From Caprimulgus europaeus (taxonomy: Eukaryota > Chordata > Aves > Caprimulgiformes > Caprimulgidae), in contig OU015523.1 in assembly GCA_907165065.1 (NCBI GenBank), forward strand, positions 15,313,834-15,377,833: a stretch of DNA of 64,000 bases. The letters are read 5' to 3'. The notes under the pieces are model-generated. The model was not told where the DNA came from. It saw nothing but the letters and a program-made list of their open reading frames with translations, and searched no databases. Position numbers and translations under genes: made by a program. Below, in pieces: positions 49,412 to 62,159 of this stretch; within the stretch, counting starts at the first letter, position 1; every line of letters begins with the position of its first letter.

Positions 49412-49510
49412 GTTGCTGAGCTCTACCTATCTATAAGTTTACTGCAGGGGGGTTGGATTAGATGACCTTTGAAGGTCCCTTCCAACCCAAACCATTCTAT
49501 GAATCTATAA
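49412..49510 (+). mobile_element. CR1 LINE, 3' end
   Basis: The blocks 'gttgctgagctctacctat', 'actgcaggggggttggatta', 'gatgacctttgaaggtccct' and 'tccaacccaaaccattctat', followed by gaatctataa, form the CR1 terminus. It is nearly the same as 16662-16767 over the last 60 bases, with mutated tail units. The 5' side is truncated. Confidence 0.92.
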
Positions 49511-51819
49511 GGCTAAGTGAGATGTGGTGAAGGTAAGGTGTAATGTAAGTGCTATCATCCTCCACGTCCCCTGAAAGAAAACACACTCCAGAAGAGTAAA
49601 TGGTTTGCTGTGGGCCACATCAGCAGAGCCCCGTTGTGCGTGCTCTGAACGAGTGTGATTTAATCATGGAATAAATCCAAAATGGAGAGCTGTTTTGACC
49701 AGATTAGCCTATCACAGTAGCACACCACACTCTAAGTTGTTCTCAGGCAACAAGCTGCAATGACTTCTATTGAAACACTGGATACTTTCAGCTAACGAAG
49801 GAGGTGTGTGGATTTGAAGACTGTGGCATTTCATAGAACAACCAAGCAATCAGCCAAGGAAAAAGACAGCAACAGAATGATCAAGATACATTTTCTGTAG
49901 CCTCACAATCAATACATATAGAGGCATTTTCTGCAGACGGTTTGTGGAGTACCACTTGTGTTACTTAGCTTTGATGTCTCTTGCCGCATCTACATTAAAA
50001 ATGCTTTGTGATCATAAGAACAGATTTCCACTTCCCATCCAGCCACACAAATGTTTATCAAGAAAAGCTTTCATTGCTAGATTGCTCTATACAGGAGCAC
50101 CTGATTTAATTCAGAAGACAAGCAGTTTGGGTGGGGGTAGACTAAGCTAGAAATCCATGCGCAATCAGAATAAAAATCAGACTGCCTCTCAAGACAGGTT
50201 TGTTCAACCAAACTGAACAAATGAAAATTTGGATCTGTACACCTCCCAGGCTTTGTAGAAACTCAGTCCCATGTCCTCTGTGATTAAATCCATCCCCTAC
50301 TTCTTCCTGAAGATGTCTTCTGAGCTGAGATCTGAGGGAGAAAACATTCCCCTTACATGAAAAACATACAAGTTAAAAAAGGGTCTTTGAAGAAGAGAAT
50401 TTGAAGTGATGGACAACTTCTAAAGCAGTAGCAGCCAAACAGCAAGATCTTTTGTTCTGGATATAACACCTTGCCTTCCTTTCTGTTATCATTAAAAGCT
50501 TCTGTGTTTGTGGGAGAAAAACCTCTCCCCCACCACCAGCCCAGTCCTTCCTGCCGTGAGGTCACAGCCCTGTCTTTGTGACACAGCTGTCTGTTGCCAT
50601 GGAAGTGTTTGTGCTTTCACAAAGTCAGCACAGCGATGACTTCACAAGCAAGGTCATGGAGGAGCAGATGGGCTTGGAAGGAGGGAGGGAGACAGACCCC
50701 TTGTTTAAACACAAATAGCGGTGATAATTAATTAACCAAAGTAGCAGGGGAAATTATGAAAAACATGTGAAAGGTAAATGGATTTCTGTTTAGCTGTCTT
50801 TCCCAAGAGGCTAAATGTCTCAATTGTAGAGGGGAGATCTTTACAATGAACTAATGAAACAAGGACATTTTCTCTGGTTTCTTCAAGTGGATGCTCTTGG
50901 AAAAAAAATGTGAACAGAGCTTAGACTTGCCATTCTTCTGCCTTCCCTTCTCATCACCACTTGTTGACCTCAACCAAAAGATCAATATTTTCTATCAGAA
51001 GCTTGAGTTCCTGTATCTTTTCAGCATACAATAGCTGTGGTGGGAATAGATAATTATTTAGACAGGAAGTTTATTGTTCTTCAATGGCTTAACAACAAAC
51101 ATGCTCTGTTTATAAAGGAAACTGTTACATGTTTATTCTTCTCCTAACTTCCAAAGCCAAAAGCTTGTCTTTGGAGTTGACCGACCTGGCCTTTTTCTTT
51201 CTTCAAACATATAACATTTGCATGATAAGGAATCTGCAGCCCACCTATACCCTTACTTCCACCTAAACTTTTATCTTTTGCCATAGCAGTGCTGGTTCTG
51301 CTATACACCTTTATATTGTTGCCCAAGGAAGAAGATTTCATTTCAAAACACAAAACAATGAATTACCCAGATATGATCAAGAGGGTCATCTCAATCTGCA
51401 AGTGAATCCATGGAATACTTCTGAAGAACCTGGACAGCATTAAGTACAAGAATTGTTTGTTTTTCATTCCTTCTCTGGACTGCTTTTACGTCACACATAG
51501 GGGTCAATATACATTCATCCATCCAAGGGAATTTAAGGGGAAAGTGAGCATCTTGCACATAACCTCTTCATTTTTTATTCTGTGAACACACAATTCTGCT
51601 TTTCTACCTTTCAAAGTGGGAGCTGATACATGTAAAAAAAATAAAAAATTCTATGCTTACCAGAAGGGTAGGAAACCTTACCAGAAGGCAAGGTGGTTTT
51701 GTGACTGACAGTTCTTTCATGTCAAAATAGTCTGGAAAAGCAGACAGTGAAGAGATGCTATTCAGACACTCTTAAATGAGTTCAAGAGAACTTCTACAAG
51801 AAAAGTGAAGGTCTCAGTA
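49511..51819. other. Non-coding unique sequence with a candidate regulatory patch
   Basis: No gene or dispersed repeat recognised. 50540-50780 is discussed separately as a motif-rich patch. Open frames are under 80 codons. A 12-base direct repeat CTTACCAGAAGG occurs at 51656 and 51677. Confidence 0.55.
50583..50644. promoter_or_regulatory. Candidate enhancer patch: E-box palindrome, RFX X-box-like and CRE-like words
   Basis: ACAGCTGT (50583-50590) is an E-box palindrome. GTTGCCATGGAAGT (50593-50606) matches the RFX X-box GTTGCCATGGAAAC at 12 of 14. TGACTTCA (50637-50644) is one base from the CRE TGACGTCA. The three words fall within 62 bases. X-boxes with CRE-like partners are known from ciliary gene promoters and MHC class II promoters, but no promoter or first exon is recognised here. 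Motif evidence only. Confidence 0.3.
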
Positions 51820-52262
51820 GGTTTTCTTCTACATACAGGATTCTGTCCGTCCAGCAGCTCTACCTCAGTTGCCAAGACCTTACAGGAGTAAGCTAGACTG
51901 GCTTTGCAATGACATCAGCCAGCAACCTCAGCATTCATGGATACATCCTGTCAGGTCTCATGAACATGTATGCATACAGTTTGTTTAAATAACCTGGTTC
52001 TGCTCTACCAGGGGTAAGTCTTCATTGTGACAGTTTCCCACTGCCCTCAGAGGCCTGGGATTCCTGAAGGCAAATCTTCCTAGTAAAAACCAAGGTGAAG
52101 GCAGTATTAAGCACCTTGGTCATTTCAAAGTCTCTTGACACCAGGTCCCTGCTCCATTCAGCAGTGGCTCCACATTTTCCTACATCAAGCACACAGAAAG
52201 TTTTTAAAGAAACCTTGCTGTCTGCAGGGTTAAATTAGCTGATACTACCATTTCAAAAGGAG
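51820..52262 (-). mobile_element. CR1 LINE ORF2 fragment (between endonuclease and reverse transcriptase)
   Basis: On the minus strand, 52200-52100 translates like the CR1 ORF2 block 'ENVGPLLNGAGDLVTKD.EKAEVLNAFFASVFT' (here ENVEPLLNGAG..., then frameshifted and stopped). 51980-51850 corresponds to '[26 protein letters not shown]' (plus strand: gcaatgacatcagccagcaa). Stops and frameshifts are frequent and no active protein is possible. It lacks both element ends. It was recognised from the order of conserved blocks. Confidence 0.75.
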
Positions 52263-54369
52263 CTCCACCTATTATGTATCACGGTTACAGCTGTCTTTTT
52301 TATCAACATTGCTAATACATGGTCTGGGGGTAAGTTACTGCTGCCTCCTATCAGATAATTAGTCAGTAAATCATTCAACCAACTACAAGGTATAGAGCAA
52401 GGACAATGTTTCCAAACCACATTACCATCAGACATTTATATTGCACTTTATCTAAAAGGATTTGGAAGATTTACATATACCCTGTAGAATACTGGCCTTT
52501 TTTTACACCTGCTGCTAAAGTGCAGCCATATTTGGAGTGGGATGCCTGTGGTTTTTTTAAGAGCCATGTTATGGAATAAGCTTATCACAGAAAAATGTGC
52601 AGATGACTTCTGTATCTACCTGAATTTTTTAGAAGAGTTCAAGGAGAATAATGGTCTCAGGTAGAATTTTTCAAGAAGACTGCAGCTAAAAACCAGTGCT
52701 TCCAGTTGTAAGGTACTTATCCCAAGCTACAGCAACACGACTTTTTACAGGGTTTTGCAATTAGAGGGATAGAAAATACAGTGTAAAAGAACAGGCTTGC
52801 AATTTATTCATGTTTTAAACTGAGTTTTACTCCATCTCTTTGGCATACTTAACTATCATCCAAGCACCACCAAAACCACCTCTAATTTAAGCCTAACAGG
52901 ACAGCTCTGGTGAAAGCCACCAGGAAGAACTACGAGCTTGAGTCCTTTTGTGGTTTTGTTAGCTTTGGTCATAAAAGGAGATGGAGCAAAATCATTGTCT
53001 GGCTCTGGTGCCCCTGTCAGCTAGACTTAATTCAGCAATACTCAAGAGTGCAGCCCAGCGACAAAGTGGGAACAACGCTAACATCCAGATCTTGCAAACA
53101 GGCACCATCCATGACCAGATCTCACTTTTATGTGAAATGCATGCCATCTTATGTCACATTACTTTGTGATATTACACAGAACTGTCTCACTAAGCAACAG
53201 TATGACTCCCTTTCACCACACCATGGTATGTTGCATCACTCTCTGAGGAAAAAAAGCATCACTGTTTATTGAGCCATCTCAGCACTACTTTCTGCAATGA
53301 TCAATCTTTTTATGGTAGTGGTTCGTCCAAGCCATGAGATGATACAATGCTAGCCCAGGAGAACTCCCAGTGAATACTTTATGAAGCAACACACTGACTT
53401 AGGTTCATACTCAAAAGTTCAGACAATAAAAGCTTCCAAAACCTGGCAGTCCTTTATTCAAACGCTAAAACCAAGTTCTAAATTTCACAGCCATTTATAT
53501 TTAAAGTTACAGTCTGGATCACTGCAGATGGATCAAATTTAGGTAGAGTTTTGCAACATCACTTACATCAAGTTTATTTCCAAATAGATAAGTCATGAAC
53601 AAGAACCAACCATTAAACTGATTGAAACCCAGTGGGGGCACTATTTTTGAATACTATGACCTCTCCACAATCCAAGAAACCTGGTCATCATAACTAAAAA
53701 TTTCTACTTAAATTTATAAACCAAGAAGAAAGCTATTCACCTAGTACCCTGATGGGCAGGAACGGCAATGTGGAAATGACAACGCTGCTGAAGAATTTAC
53801 CCTTCCCAGCAGCCAGCTCTCATCTAAGTCTAAATTCCAACAGCAATCCCAAAACACTTTTTGAAGGGAAAGATCTCCCATGATGCAAAGGAGCTCTGTT
53901 TTGCTGCTCTGCTACATACTTTCTGGGCTTGGTTCAGTTGCCCACACAGAAGTAATTTAATTTGTCCTACTGTATGTGAGGTATCCACACAAGGCTGGCA
54001 AATACTGCATCAGACCTTTGGGAGACCTACTCTATTCTGAAGCAGGCAGGATCCTAGGGCATCTTAAAAGGTAGCAGATGATTTCTGGTGTGTCCACATT
54101 AGTGTTATGGTTCAGAGCATAAAGTTGATGTTGAAGTGATCATCCCCACTCTCTGAGTCCAGACTGTAGAGCTGTCTAAAGTGCAGAGTGGATTCACTTC
54201 TGCTGAAAACAAGATGCATATCATAAATACTCCACTTGCAAATGGATATGCAATTCACAGCTAGATCTAGTTCAAAGCAACCCTCCTTGAAATTTTTACA
54301 GTCAAGTCCTGAGTTCTGATATTTCCACTCTATAAATCTCCTCCTACAGGTCTATGTTATTCCTAATGC
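52263..54369. other. Non-coding unique sequence
   Basis: No gene or recognised repeat. The longest frame (52910-53272, plus, 120 codons) has no identifiable domain and is judged spurious. Confidence 0.55.
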
Positions 54370-54518
54370 AGACACAGGCAAATCACTACTCTAACTCCTT
54401 AACTGGACTGTCCTAATTGCAAACTGGGAAAACTGTTTTGGTCTTACTGTAGGGTATCGTGTGGATAAGTAAATTGAGGACTACAGGGTGCTCCAATACT
54501 GCTGGAATCAGAGATCTA
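54370..54518 (+). mobile_element. MIR-like CORE-SINE fragment
   Basis: Sense blocks: 'gacacaggcaaatcactact' (gacctaggcaaatcactt), 'attgcaaactgggaaaac' (atctgtaaaatgggaataat), 'tggtcttactgtagggtatc' (accttacctcacagggttgt), 'gtgtggataagtaaattgag' (gtgaggataaataaattaa) and 'gggtgctccaatactgctgg' (ggtgctcagatactacagtg). It includes the avian/reptile-type 3' tail of MIR. Confidence 0.6.
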
Positions 54519-57096
54519 TGTGTAGGAGAACAGGAACTAGAAGAACTGTCATGTGAAGAAATGCAGTTAAATCAGAGATTCAAATTTCCATCTATGCCCA
54601 AACAGGTCCTTAGCATGGGCAAGCATTAACCGTGGCAGTCCCCTTGCTGACATCAGCATCATAACTGTGCTGCTCCCTGTGCCCTCTCATGCTTCCAATA
54701 ATTTTTCACTGAAAATGACATTCTTTATGTTAAAAACAACAACATGTTTTGAGATGAGGATAGGTAGTTTTTACCTTCTGCTTATAGAAAATTATGCCTC
54801 CTTCACTGGCTTCCCTCCTCTGATCCTTCCTCACTTTCCCCCTGAGATATACCTACACATACACACGCTTCCTCTTCTTTGAAGAAAACCTGCTATTCCC
54901 TCAAGCCTTTTGCTAGCCTAAATTGAAGTTTGTGAAGCAGAACTAATACTCCCTACTTGTAGACCAGTCCCACTTCCTATGTGCCACTATTATGAAGGCA
55001 GGCAGGAAGAAGAATGGCCAACTAAATATGACTGCCTGAGCTTCTTCAGCTAAAGAGAAGCTCCAGTTTCTTTTGTCATTATCTTATTGTATGTCTTCAC
55101 TTTCTTCCCTCCCTCCCTTCCTTATGGCAAGTCCACTGAACCATAGCTTGGAAGATCTGTTTTTCACTTTTTCTAGGGCTATAAAATTATGTTCAAGTTG
55201 AGTCATAGGGCAGTCTAGATCTATTTATCTTAAAAAAACCCACTATTAAATGTCCAGTATATTGGGGTTGCATCAGGACTTCCTGGAATAGAGAGCTGCA
55301 GAACCATAGTTTCCCATCTAGGGGTATAGTGTATACAAATTTCCTTGAGAAACAGGCAATGAAAGAACACTTTTTCACACCACCATACACACTCTGCTGG
55401 CAGTGGGCAGAAGTGATAGCAACCACAGGAAAAGTGCTTTTAAGAGCTACAGTAGGAGCTCTGTGGAAAGACTACATGAAAATAACACTCCAAAGACCAG
55501 AATTCCTTCCTCCATCAGAAATTACACAGTGGCATGCCACTCCTTTTGGAGGAGACCTTAGGAACAGGTTTGTTGTGCATAAACATAACCCTTTCTCTTC
55601 AGCAAGGAACAATTCTCAGAGATGCTATACAGTGAATCCTATGTTTGGTGGGGTGAGACAGCTCAACTCCCCCTATAGCCTGTTCTTCCCATTCAAAAAG
55701 CCCTGGTGGTGACTTTTTGCATGGGCTGGTACCATGCAAAAGGAAAAGAAGCTGGTGTCAGCCAATGCACCCCTGAAGCGAGACGAGTGGTGCCAAACCA
55801 TCTGCACTGTGCATCTAGTGCTTGATTTCTTATTCCCAAAACTGCTTAAAGACTTTCAAATTATGTCATGCATATGTGCACAAACTTCCTCCAACCTCCT
55901 CAAAACATGTTAATATCAACTAGTGATGAACTTGTCACTGCTACACCAAGGGGCAGCTGAAAAATCCCCTATTACAGTTCCCTACAACCACACACACACA
56001 GTGCCTCTGAGGTGAGGAATAAAACCCTTCAAAATGGGTGGCAGAGCAAATAAACTGGCACTGAAGCTTGAGACGATGAAATAGCATTGCTATAAAGCCC
56101 CGACATGCTCAAATCAGGAAGATACAAAACCTGGTCGAAAGAATAGCTATATGTGCAATTTTTTTCTCTGCTGTTAAAAAGTGTAGAAAATAAAAACAAA
56201 AGAGAAGGGGAAAATGCATTGAGATAATTAGGCTTCAGGTCCTGTCTGTTTGGGTGGCTTTTATGGCAGTTATAGGTCTGCCTCTGTGCAAGCATATATA
56301 TTGGCTATTAACCCTATAAAGCATTTTTCATTGCTGAGTTTCAAGTTTTGTTGAGATTCAATGCTAAACTGTTATACTACCTTCCTGTGAATCAAACAGG
56401 CTGTGATTCAGTTTCCTAAACATAGGAAGCTGATACCATTTTAGGAACTATAGGGTATCCTGCTTGGGTGTCCTGAAGAGCACAGCCTATATATGTGTTG
56501 GCCTTCAACGGATGTCTCTGATATCTCAGAGAGTATAAACCAGTACTAGATAGCTGTATACAGGTAACCCAACCACTCATGTACTGATCCACTTGGTACA
56601 CAAGCTCCAGAATACAGCTTTTTATCACCAATATCCTACACTAATCATTCACTATCTAAGGATAGAAGAGGGGAATAGTTACCATTAAACTTAGGATAAC
56701 ATGAAGCTTTGGGCTCATGGAGGGGGGGACAGAAGAAACTGGTATGCCTAGATGAGTCCAAACTGCTCTGCACATAACTGTGTGGGTATTTTTTTTCACA
56801 CTATAGCTTAAAACTTGGATAACTCACACTGGTTTAAAAGGCACAGCTCTCTAGCTAACACTGTGCCCTCCTCAAGTAATCCACAACTTCAGGTTACTGG
56901 AGTCCAGGGGTTACAGAGGAGCAAAATAGTAGGCTATGAAGAATTACAGAAAGGAAGACCAGATGAGGTGTAAGCATCAGATCCCCAATATACACCTTGT
57001 ATTGCTGCTAAATCCATTTTCTCTTCTTGGGGTATTCTTTTGTTTTTAAAATGGTAGCCCATAAACAGTGTGTGGGAACATACAGTTATATTTCTT

Positions 57097-57127
57097 GGGT
57101 TTTTTGTTTTGTTTTTGGTTTTTTTTC
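57097..57127. repeat. T/G-rich low-complexity tract
   Basis: Runs of T separated by single or double G (GGGTTTTTTG, TTTTGTTTTTGG, eight T). It is the reverse-strand version of the AAACCAAAACAAAA words at 62787-62809. Confidence 0.7.
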
Positions 57128-58034
57128 TGACTGCTTGAGGGAGTCTGTATGAATGTTTCCACAGACATGACTGCCTGTGCAGGCAATGGCTGCAGGTACT
57201 GTGGTAGCTGTGTGATCTTCTGTTTAATTTAGAGTTTGTGGACACCTGAATGTTTGTGTGCAACCACACGTGCCCCACTTTCACTCTGAGGACAGCTGCA
57301 TGCATTTATATTGGGGAAAACAACCACCCTCCCCCTTGCCTTGTCTATTGGAGGGTTGCAAGATGCAAACCCAGGCGGCAGCAGCAGGAGGATGCAGATT
57401 CCCCCTGTTTCTCCTCCCCCTCATCTCCTTCCCTCCTGTCACTCGATGATAATGATCTGTGTTGTGGGCATTTGCTGGAAAGCTTTAACGTAACCATTAT
57501 TTTTTAGGTTGCTGGAATTGAGGTGGGCGTCAAGGACTCCAATGAATACAAATAAGCTCAGATCCAAGCAAACTCCATCTTGTCTAATCTTCACTGAGCA
57601 GTAATCTGGGAGGCACCTCGCTTGCTCTCAATTCATATGGAAGGACAGCAAGCTCACCACAGCGCCAGTATTACTGAAGTCTGGATTGATCTCACCTGTT
57701 TCCATCCCGAGGTCTCCTGATCATTCTCTACCTCAATAGCTATAATCTGTCCCAGGAAGTATTATTCACAATGAAACAACTCCACCCACCTATTACTGGA
57801 GCAGCAGAGACAAAATTTATTTCTGCTTTATGGAGTCCACAAATGCATGCTCAAAATAGACACAAACCCAAGCTGCAAAGTGGCGAGTTTTGCTGGAAGC
57901 TTCTGCAAATTTCAGATGGAGAGGTTGCATTTGAACCCATGGTTTAAGCTTTCTTATTTAGATACAAAATTTTATGGCCTCTTTTTAAAACAGATGAGTT
58001 GGAGAAAATGAAAAGTTGATGGAAAGTTGCAGAA

Positions 58035-58061
58035 GGTTTTTTTTGGTTTGTTTTTTTTTTT
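58035..58061. repeat. T-rich tract
   Basis: GG, eight T, GGTTTG, then eleven T. Simple repeat just upstream of the long LINE relic. Confidence 0.7.
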
Positions 58062-58289
58062 AAACACACACGAGTATTGACTGCACAGACCTCACATGTT
58101 ATTTCTCACCACAATGTGACACCCTTGCACGATAGCACATAGTTCTCTTGCAGTTTCTGTATCCCAAGTAAGGCAGAAAAAATATCTTTTAAATGGATGC
58201 TTGTGCAATGGGAGAACCCATCAGGAACAGAAGCAAGAACTGAGCAATGAAGAATGTATTCTCTACATGGTCCAGAAGTGTACAAATAA

Positions 58290-59640
58290 AGTGACACCTG
58301 TCAAAAGTGAAGATATGCCAGACCTTGCAAAGGATACTTACTATGAAAAGTAGTAGAAAGACTCTTTGATCATATTAATAAAAGGACAGAAAAAAACCCA
58401 AAACAAAACAAGAATGATATGCAGTGGGCGTGCAATAAAGACTGAAGATAATCTGTGCACATGCCAGAAAGTAAATGAAGGCTTGGCTTAATTTTTTAAT
58501 AGCAATAGTGATATTGAGTGTAGGACAAAGGCAGTATAGCTAATGGGAATGAGAAAATGGAAATGATAATTCCTAGAGTGAAGTAAACTCCGAGATCATA
58601 CAGCACTCAAGGAGGTGGAACAAGAGAACTTTCACCCCAGAATGTTTAAAGAACTGGTAAGGGATATTGCAGGATAAGCTTCAAGAATCTCAGTACACCT
58701 ATCCATATAGAAGGGTATTATATGACTGCAAAATACCTGATTTAAAACATTTAAAAAAAAAAGAGAAAGTGATCTGGGCAAGGACAGATTTAGTTATATT
58801 ATCCTGCCAGTATGCAAAGCTTTGGAATACCTGCAGAAGTAATTAAAGAATTAAAGACATCAAGGTAAGCGGAAAATAGGATGAAATGCAGTACGGCTTT
58901 TCCAAAAGCTCCAAACAAACCAATTGCCTTTCCTGAAAACTGATTTTTTAAACAAAAGAAATGCAGTAAAGACTAATCTATCACTGTGGGATACAGTGTC
59001 TTATGGGGAATTATTAGTTAAGATGTAGATGATAGCATTAGTAAAGAATTTTAAGGCAAATAAGGAATTGATGAAAGAGATGACAACTGGTCAGGTGAAA
59101 GGTGAATTTATTAATAAAGATCCTCAAGGACTGAGACCAATTTTATTTCATATTTTCATGACTGATCTTAGCATAAAACTAAGAGTGTGCTATTGAAGTG
59201 AACCAATGACACACAGTTGGAAAACACTGTCAATGCAGAGGGAGAAGGAGACGTATAAACAAAGAACTGCCTGACCTTGAGGACTGGACAAACAGAAATG
59301 AGAAAAGCACAAAGTGGAAGGTCAAGCACTACAGCAAAAGTTTCTCACGCAAGTGAGCAGCTCATTAGTTGGAAAGAACAGTGGAGCAGACAGATTTGGG
59401 AGCACTAACACCTCATGGGGTGACTATGTGTATCGACAAAGAAATTGAGATGTCATTATAAAAAGCACTGGTGAGATCTCATCTAAGAGTGGGTCTAATT
59501 CTGGCTACCCACTTTGAAGAGAGCTTGCTCTGGTTTTGTTCTGGTTTGAACTGTTCTGCTTGGATGAGCCAAAGCACAGAAAATTCATGTTATAAAGTGG
59601 CTAAAAGAGCTGATTTTATTTTTCATTTTCTTAACTGCTC
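58290..59640 (+). mobile_element. Long CR1/L3-type LINE ORF2 relic
   Basis: This is the longest repeat in the window, readable in order on the plus strand. 58430-58540 ('gtgcacatgccagaaagtaa', 'tgaaggcttggctta', 'aaaggcagtatagctaa') and 58600-58680 ('aactttcaccccagaatgtt', 'taaagaactggtaagggata') correspond to ORF2 upstream of the RT. 58885-58940 translates to MQYGFSKSSKQTN (family HGFMKNRSCQTN). 59128-59170 translates to QGLRPILFHIFMTDL (family QGSVLGPVLFNIFINDL). 59200-59215 gives NDTQLE (family FADDTKL). 59466-59520 gives ALVRSHLRVGLILATHF (family ALIRPHLEYCIQFWAPHF). 59570-59640 matches the ORF2 C-terminal end. The catalytic ADD is destroyed and stops are numerous, so it is dead. An open frame starting at 59471 uses its last part by chance. 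Confidence 0.82.
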
Positions 59641-60067
59641 CCCAGATCAGGATGTCGCTGGGTCTGGAGAAATACTTAATTACACAGAGATTAACTGCTT
59701 CACTCTCTTTCTCTGTTTGAGTGGAAGTTTCAGATGGCAAGAAGCAATATGGCACCACAGAGTCCACTGGATCTGTACCGATGAATGCTGACCAGGAATC
59801 TGATCCTCCTGCCTTTCCTCCTGAGGAAAACTGGAGATGAGGAAATCTGACCCTTTTGCCTTTTCACCCACCCCAGTAACTCAGGCCTTTTATTGAGCCT
59901 ACTAACTCAACACTTGTTGCTAAGGATGAAGAGATAAAGTCTACAAAAGCAGCACTGGAACAGAAACCCTTGATAAACAAATCTTCTTACACGAATAAGG
60001 AGAACATGTAGTTCTCATAAAAATGGTAATTAGAGCCCAGCATGAGGAGTTTGATTTTTTTTTGTAA

Positions 60068-60082
60068 CAATAATAATAATTT
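60068..60082. repeat. AAT trinucleotide microsatellite (short)
   Basis: AACAATAATAATAATTT: about four AAT units. A second ATT patch lies near 60128-60145 (attattactattattattg). Confidence 0.7.
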
Positions 60083-62159
60083 CTCCAAGAGCATTAATTC
60101 AGGAGGAAGTTATATTTGCCAGCGTTATTACTATTATTATTGTATTACCACTAATAACAATGATAAGACTCTTGCTAAGGGTCAGAACCTTCGATGTAAC
60201 TAAGTAAACATGCCTAAAAAGGGCTCCCCTTAAGGCATGTCTTTATTAATTGAAGACTGAAAGATCTGCTTATAGCCCACTGCAAGGTACCAACGGATTG
60301 CCCCTCTCTAATAACTGTTTAATTTGCTTTTGCCTTACTAGTTACACTGTGCAAAATCATTGGCCTCTGCCACGCAATGACAAAGCAGCTGGCATTTGCG
60401 TAGGCAGACCTTTGCTGGTCCAGCCCTATCTTCTCACATACCCTGTCTTCCTATCCCCATCTCCTCCATCAATTTATTTGTCCCCTCTCTCCCCCCCAAC
60501 ACAATGCCTGCACGAGGCACTGCTGTTAATTTATCCAGGAAATGGCTTGATAGTGATAGGGAAATAAATTGATCAGACCTTCTGAACAGCAGCCATGGGA
60601 AGAAAGAAACACCCCTAGCCATTTCTCAGTGACCTCTCCCTGTGCTTAAAGAAAACTCATAAACTCTCAGCATGAATTAGCATGGCCTCATTATAAAAAC
60701 AGAATTGGGGTCAGAAGAAACTAAGATGGGTACAGGGGAAAAAAATCCCATCAAAAGCAACATCTGAGACAGAAATGCCCTAACTGTGGAGGGCAAAAAA
60801 AAAGTGACGCTTCAGAGGAAAGGGAGAGGCTAGTGGGAGAAGAGAAGCAAGCACAGCTTTCTTTAAAAAGCTAAAAAAGGTAAAGCCCCTCCCAAGCTGG
60901 AACAGCCTCGATGTCAAGCTGAACAGTCCTGCAGAAAAGAGTTTACATCCTCCATGAATTGCCATTTCCAACCCATTTACAGTCATTGCTGCCAAGTGGC
61001 CTGGTCAGTCGCTGTTGGATGGTCTGTGGAAAGGAGGAGAGTTGTAAAAGACCACAGTTGCACTGTCTGGTTTCTAAGGGAAGAAAATGTGAATGACAAG
61101 TGCAGCACTGGCATTCAGTGTAGGAAAAAACAGTCTTCTCTACCTGTGCCACATTTATGTCACAAGCATGGCACCAGCCTGCACTGTAACTGTGCTGATC
61201 CTCAACCGCACTGGAACTTCTTTGTAGGGAAACAAAGCAACCCAGTGCTGGCATTGGTCACCAGCAACAAAACAAGCTGATAATTCTACAAAAATGTGTC
61301 CCATCTACACACTTAGCTGCAAAAAGAAAGCACCATAGGGTCCTGCCATCAGTTCACTCTCAGCTTGCCTTGGAGAGGGGTTGACTCAGCAGAGGTTCCT
61401 GGTGAGTGGACCTGTGTGAGCGCAGCTGCTTGCCTGACAGCTCTCCCTGCCCAGGGAGCTGGACGGCCGTGGTGCAGGAGCTCCTCTCTACAGCCCCTCC
61501 ACTCACACCTTATGCTGCTGCTTCTGCCTCCACCATCTCAGAGGAAGATATGGAAAGGAGGCCTTTTACCCTCCACACTCCCTGAGGTTTTACAACCCAT
61601 CCTCAAAAAGACAGCATCAGTTTGGCAGGTTCTCATAAATTCAGCCTACTACCTCTTCCCATGGCTGGAACACCTGATCATCTTTGTACCTGTTTGTACC
61701 TGTTCTCAGGGCACATTTGGGAGCAGGTCACGGTGACTGTGCACAATGTGCCTTGCTCAGCATCACAGGCAAAGCACGAGGTCAGTGTCACTGTCTTATC
61801 AGTCGCAGCTGGAAACTTAAAAGACTAGCTCTGACTTATTTACAGAAAGAGGTAACAACAGAAGTCATGAAAGCTTCCACCACAAGAATAAAGTCCAGAA
61901 TCAGCCCTGCTCGTTCAATTTTCTGAGAAAGAAACAACAGAGAGGCTTGGACATTTCTGCCCATCTCTACCACAGGCTTGTGAGCCCCTCTCCCAAACCT
62001 CTCTGCCGTCTTGCCTCTTCCCCTCCACGCAGAGACAGGCTGTGGCTTCCTGCCATCCGGAGAGCACAGCTCTATTTGCACCGGGCTCTGTTGCATTGCC
62101 TTCGTCCTGACAGGTGGCAGGAAGGATAGAAAGAAGCAGGCAAGGCAGGAAATGCTACA

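Larger units (their letters stand above)
54519..58289. other. Non-coding unique sequence with T-rich tracts
   Basis: No gene recognised. A polypyrimidine patch lies at 55103-55124, a CA run near 55988-56000, and T/G-rich tracts at 57097-57127 and 58035-58061. 57250-57500 gives three overlapping frames of 60-85 codons with no domain. Confidence 0.55.
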
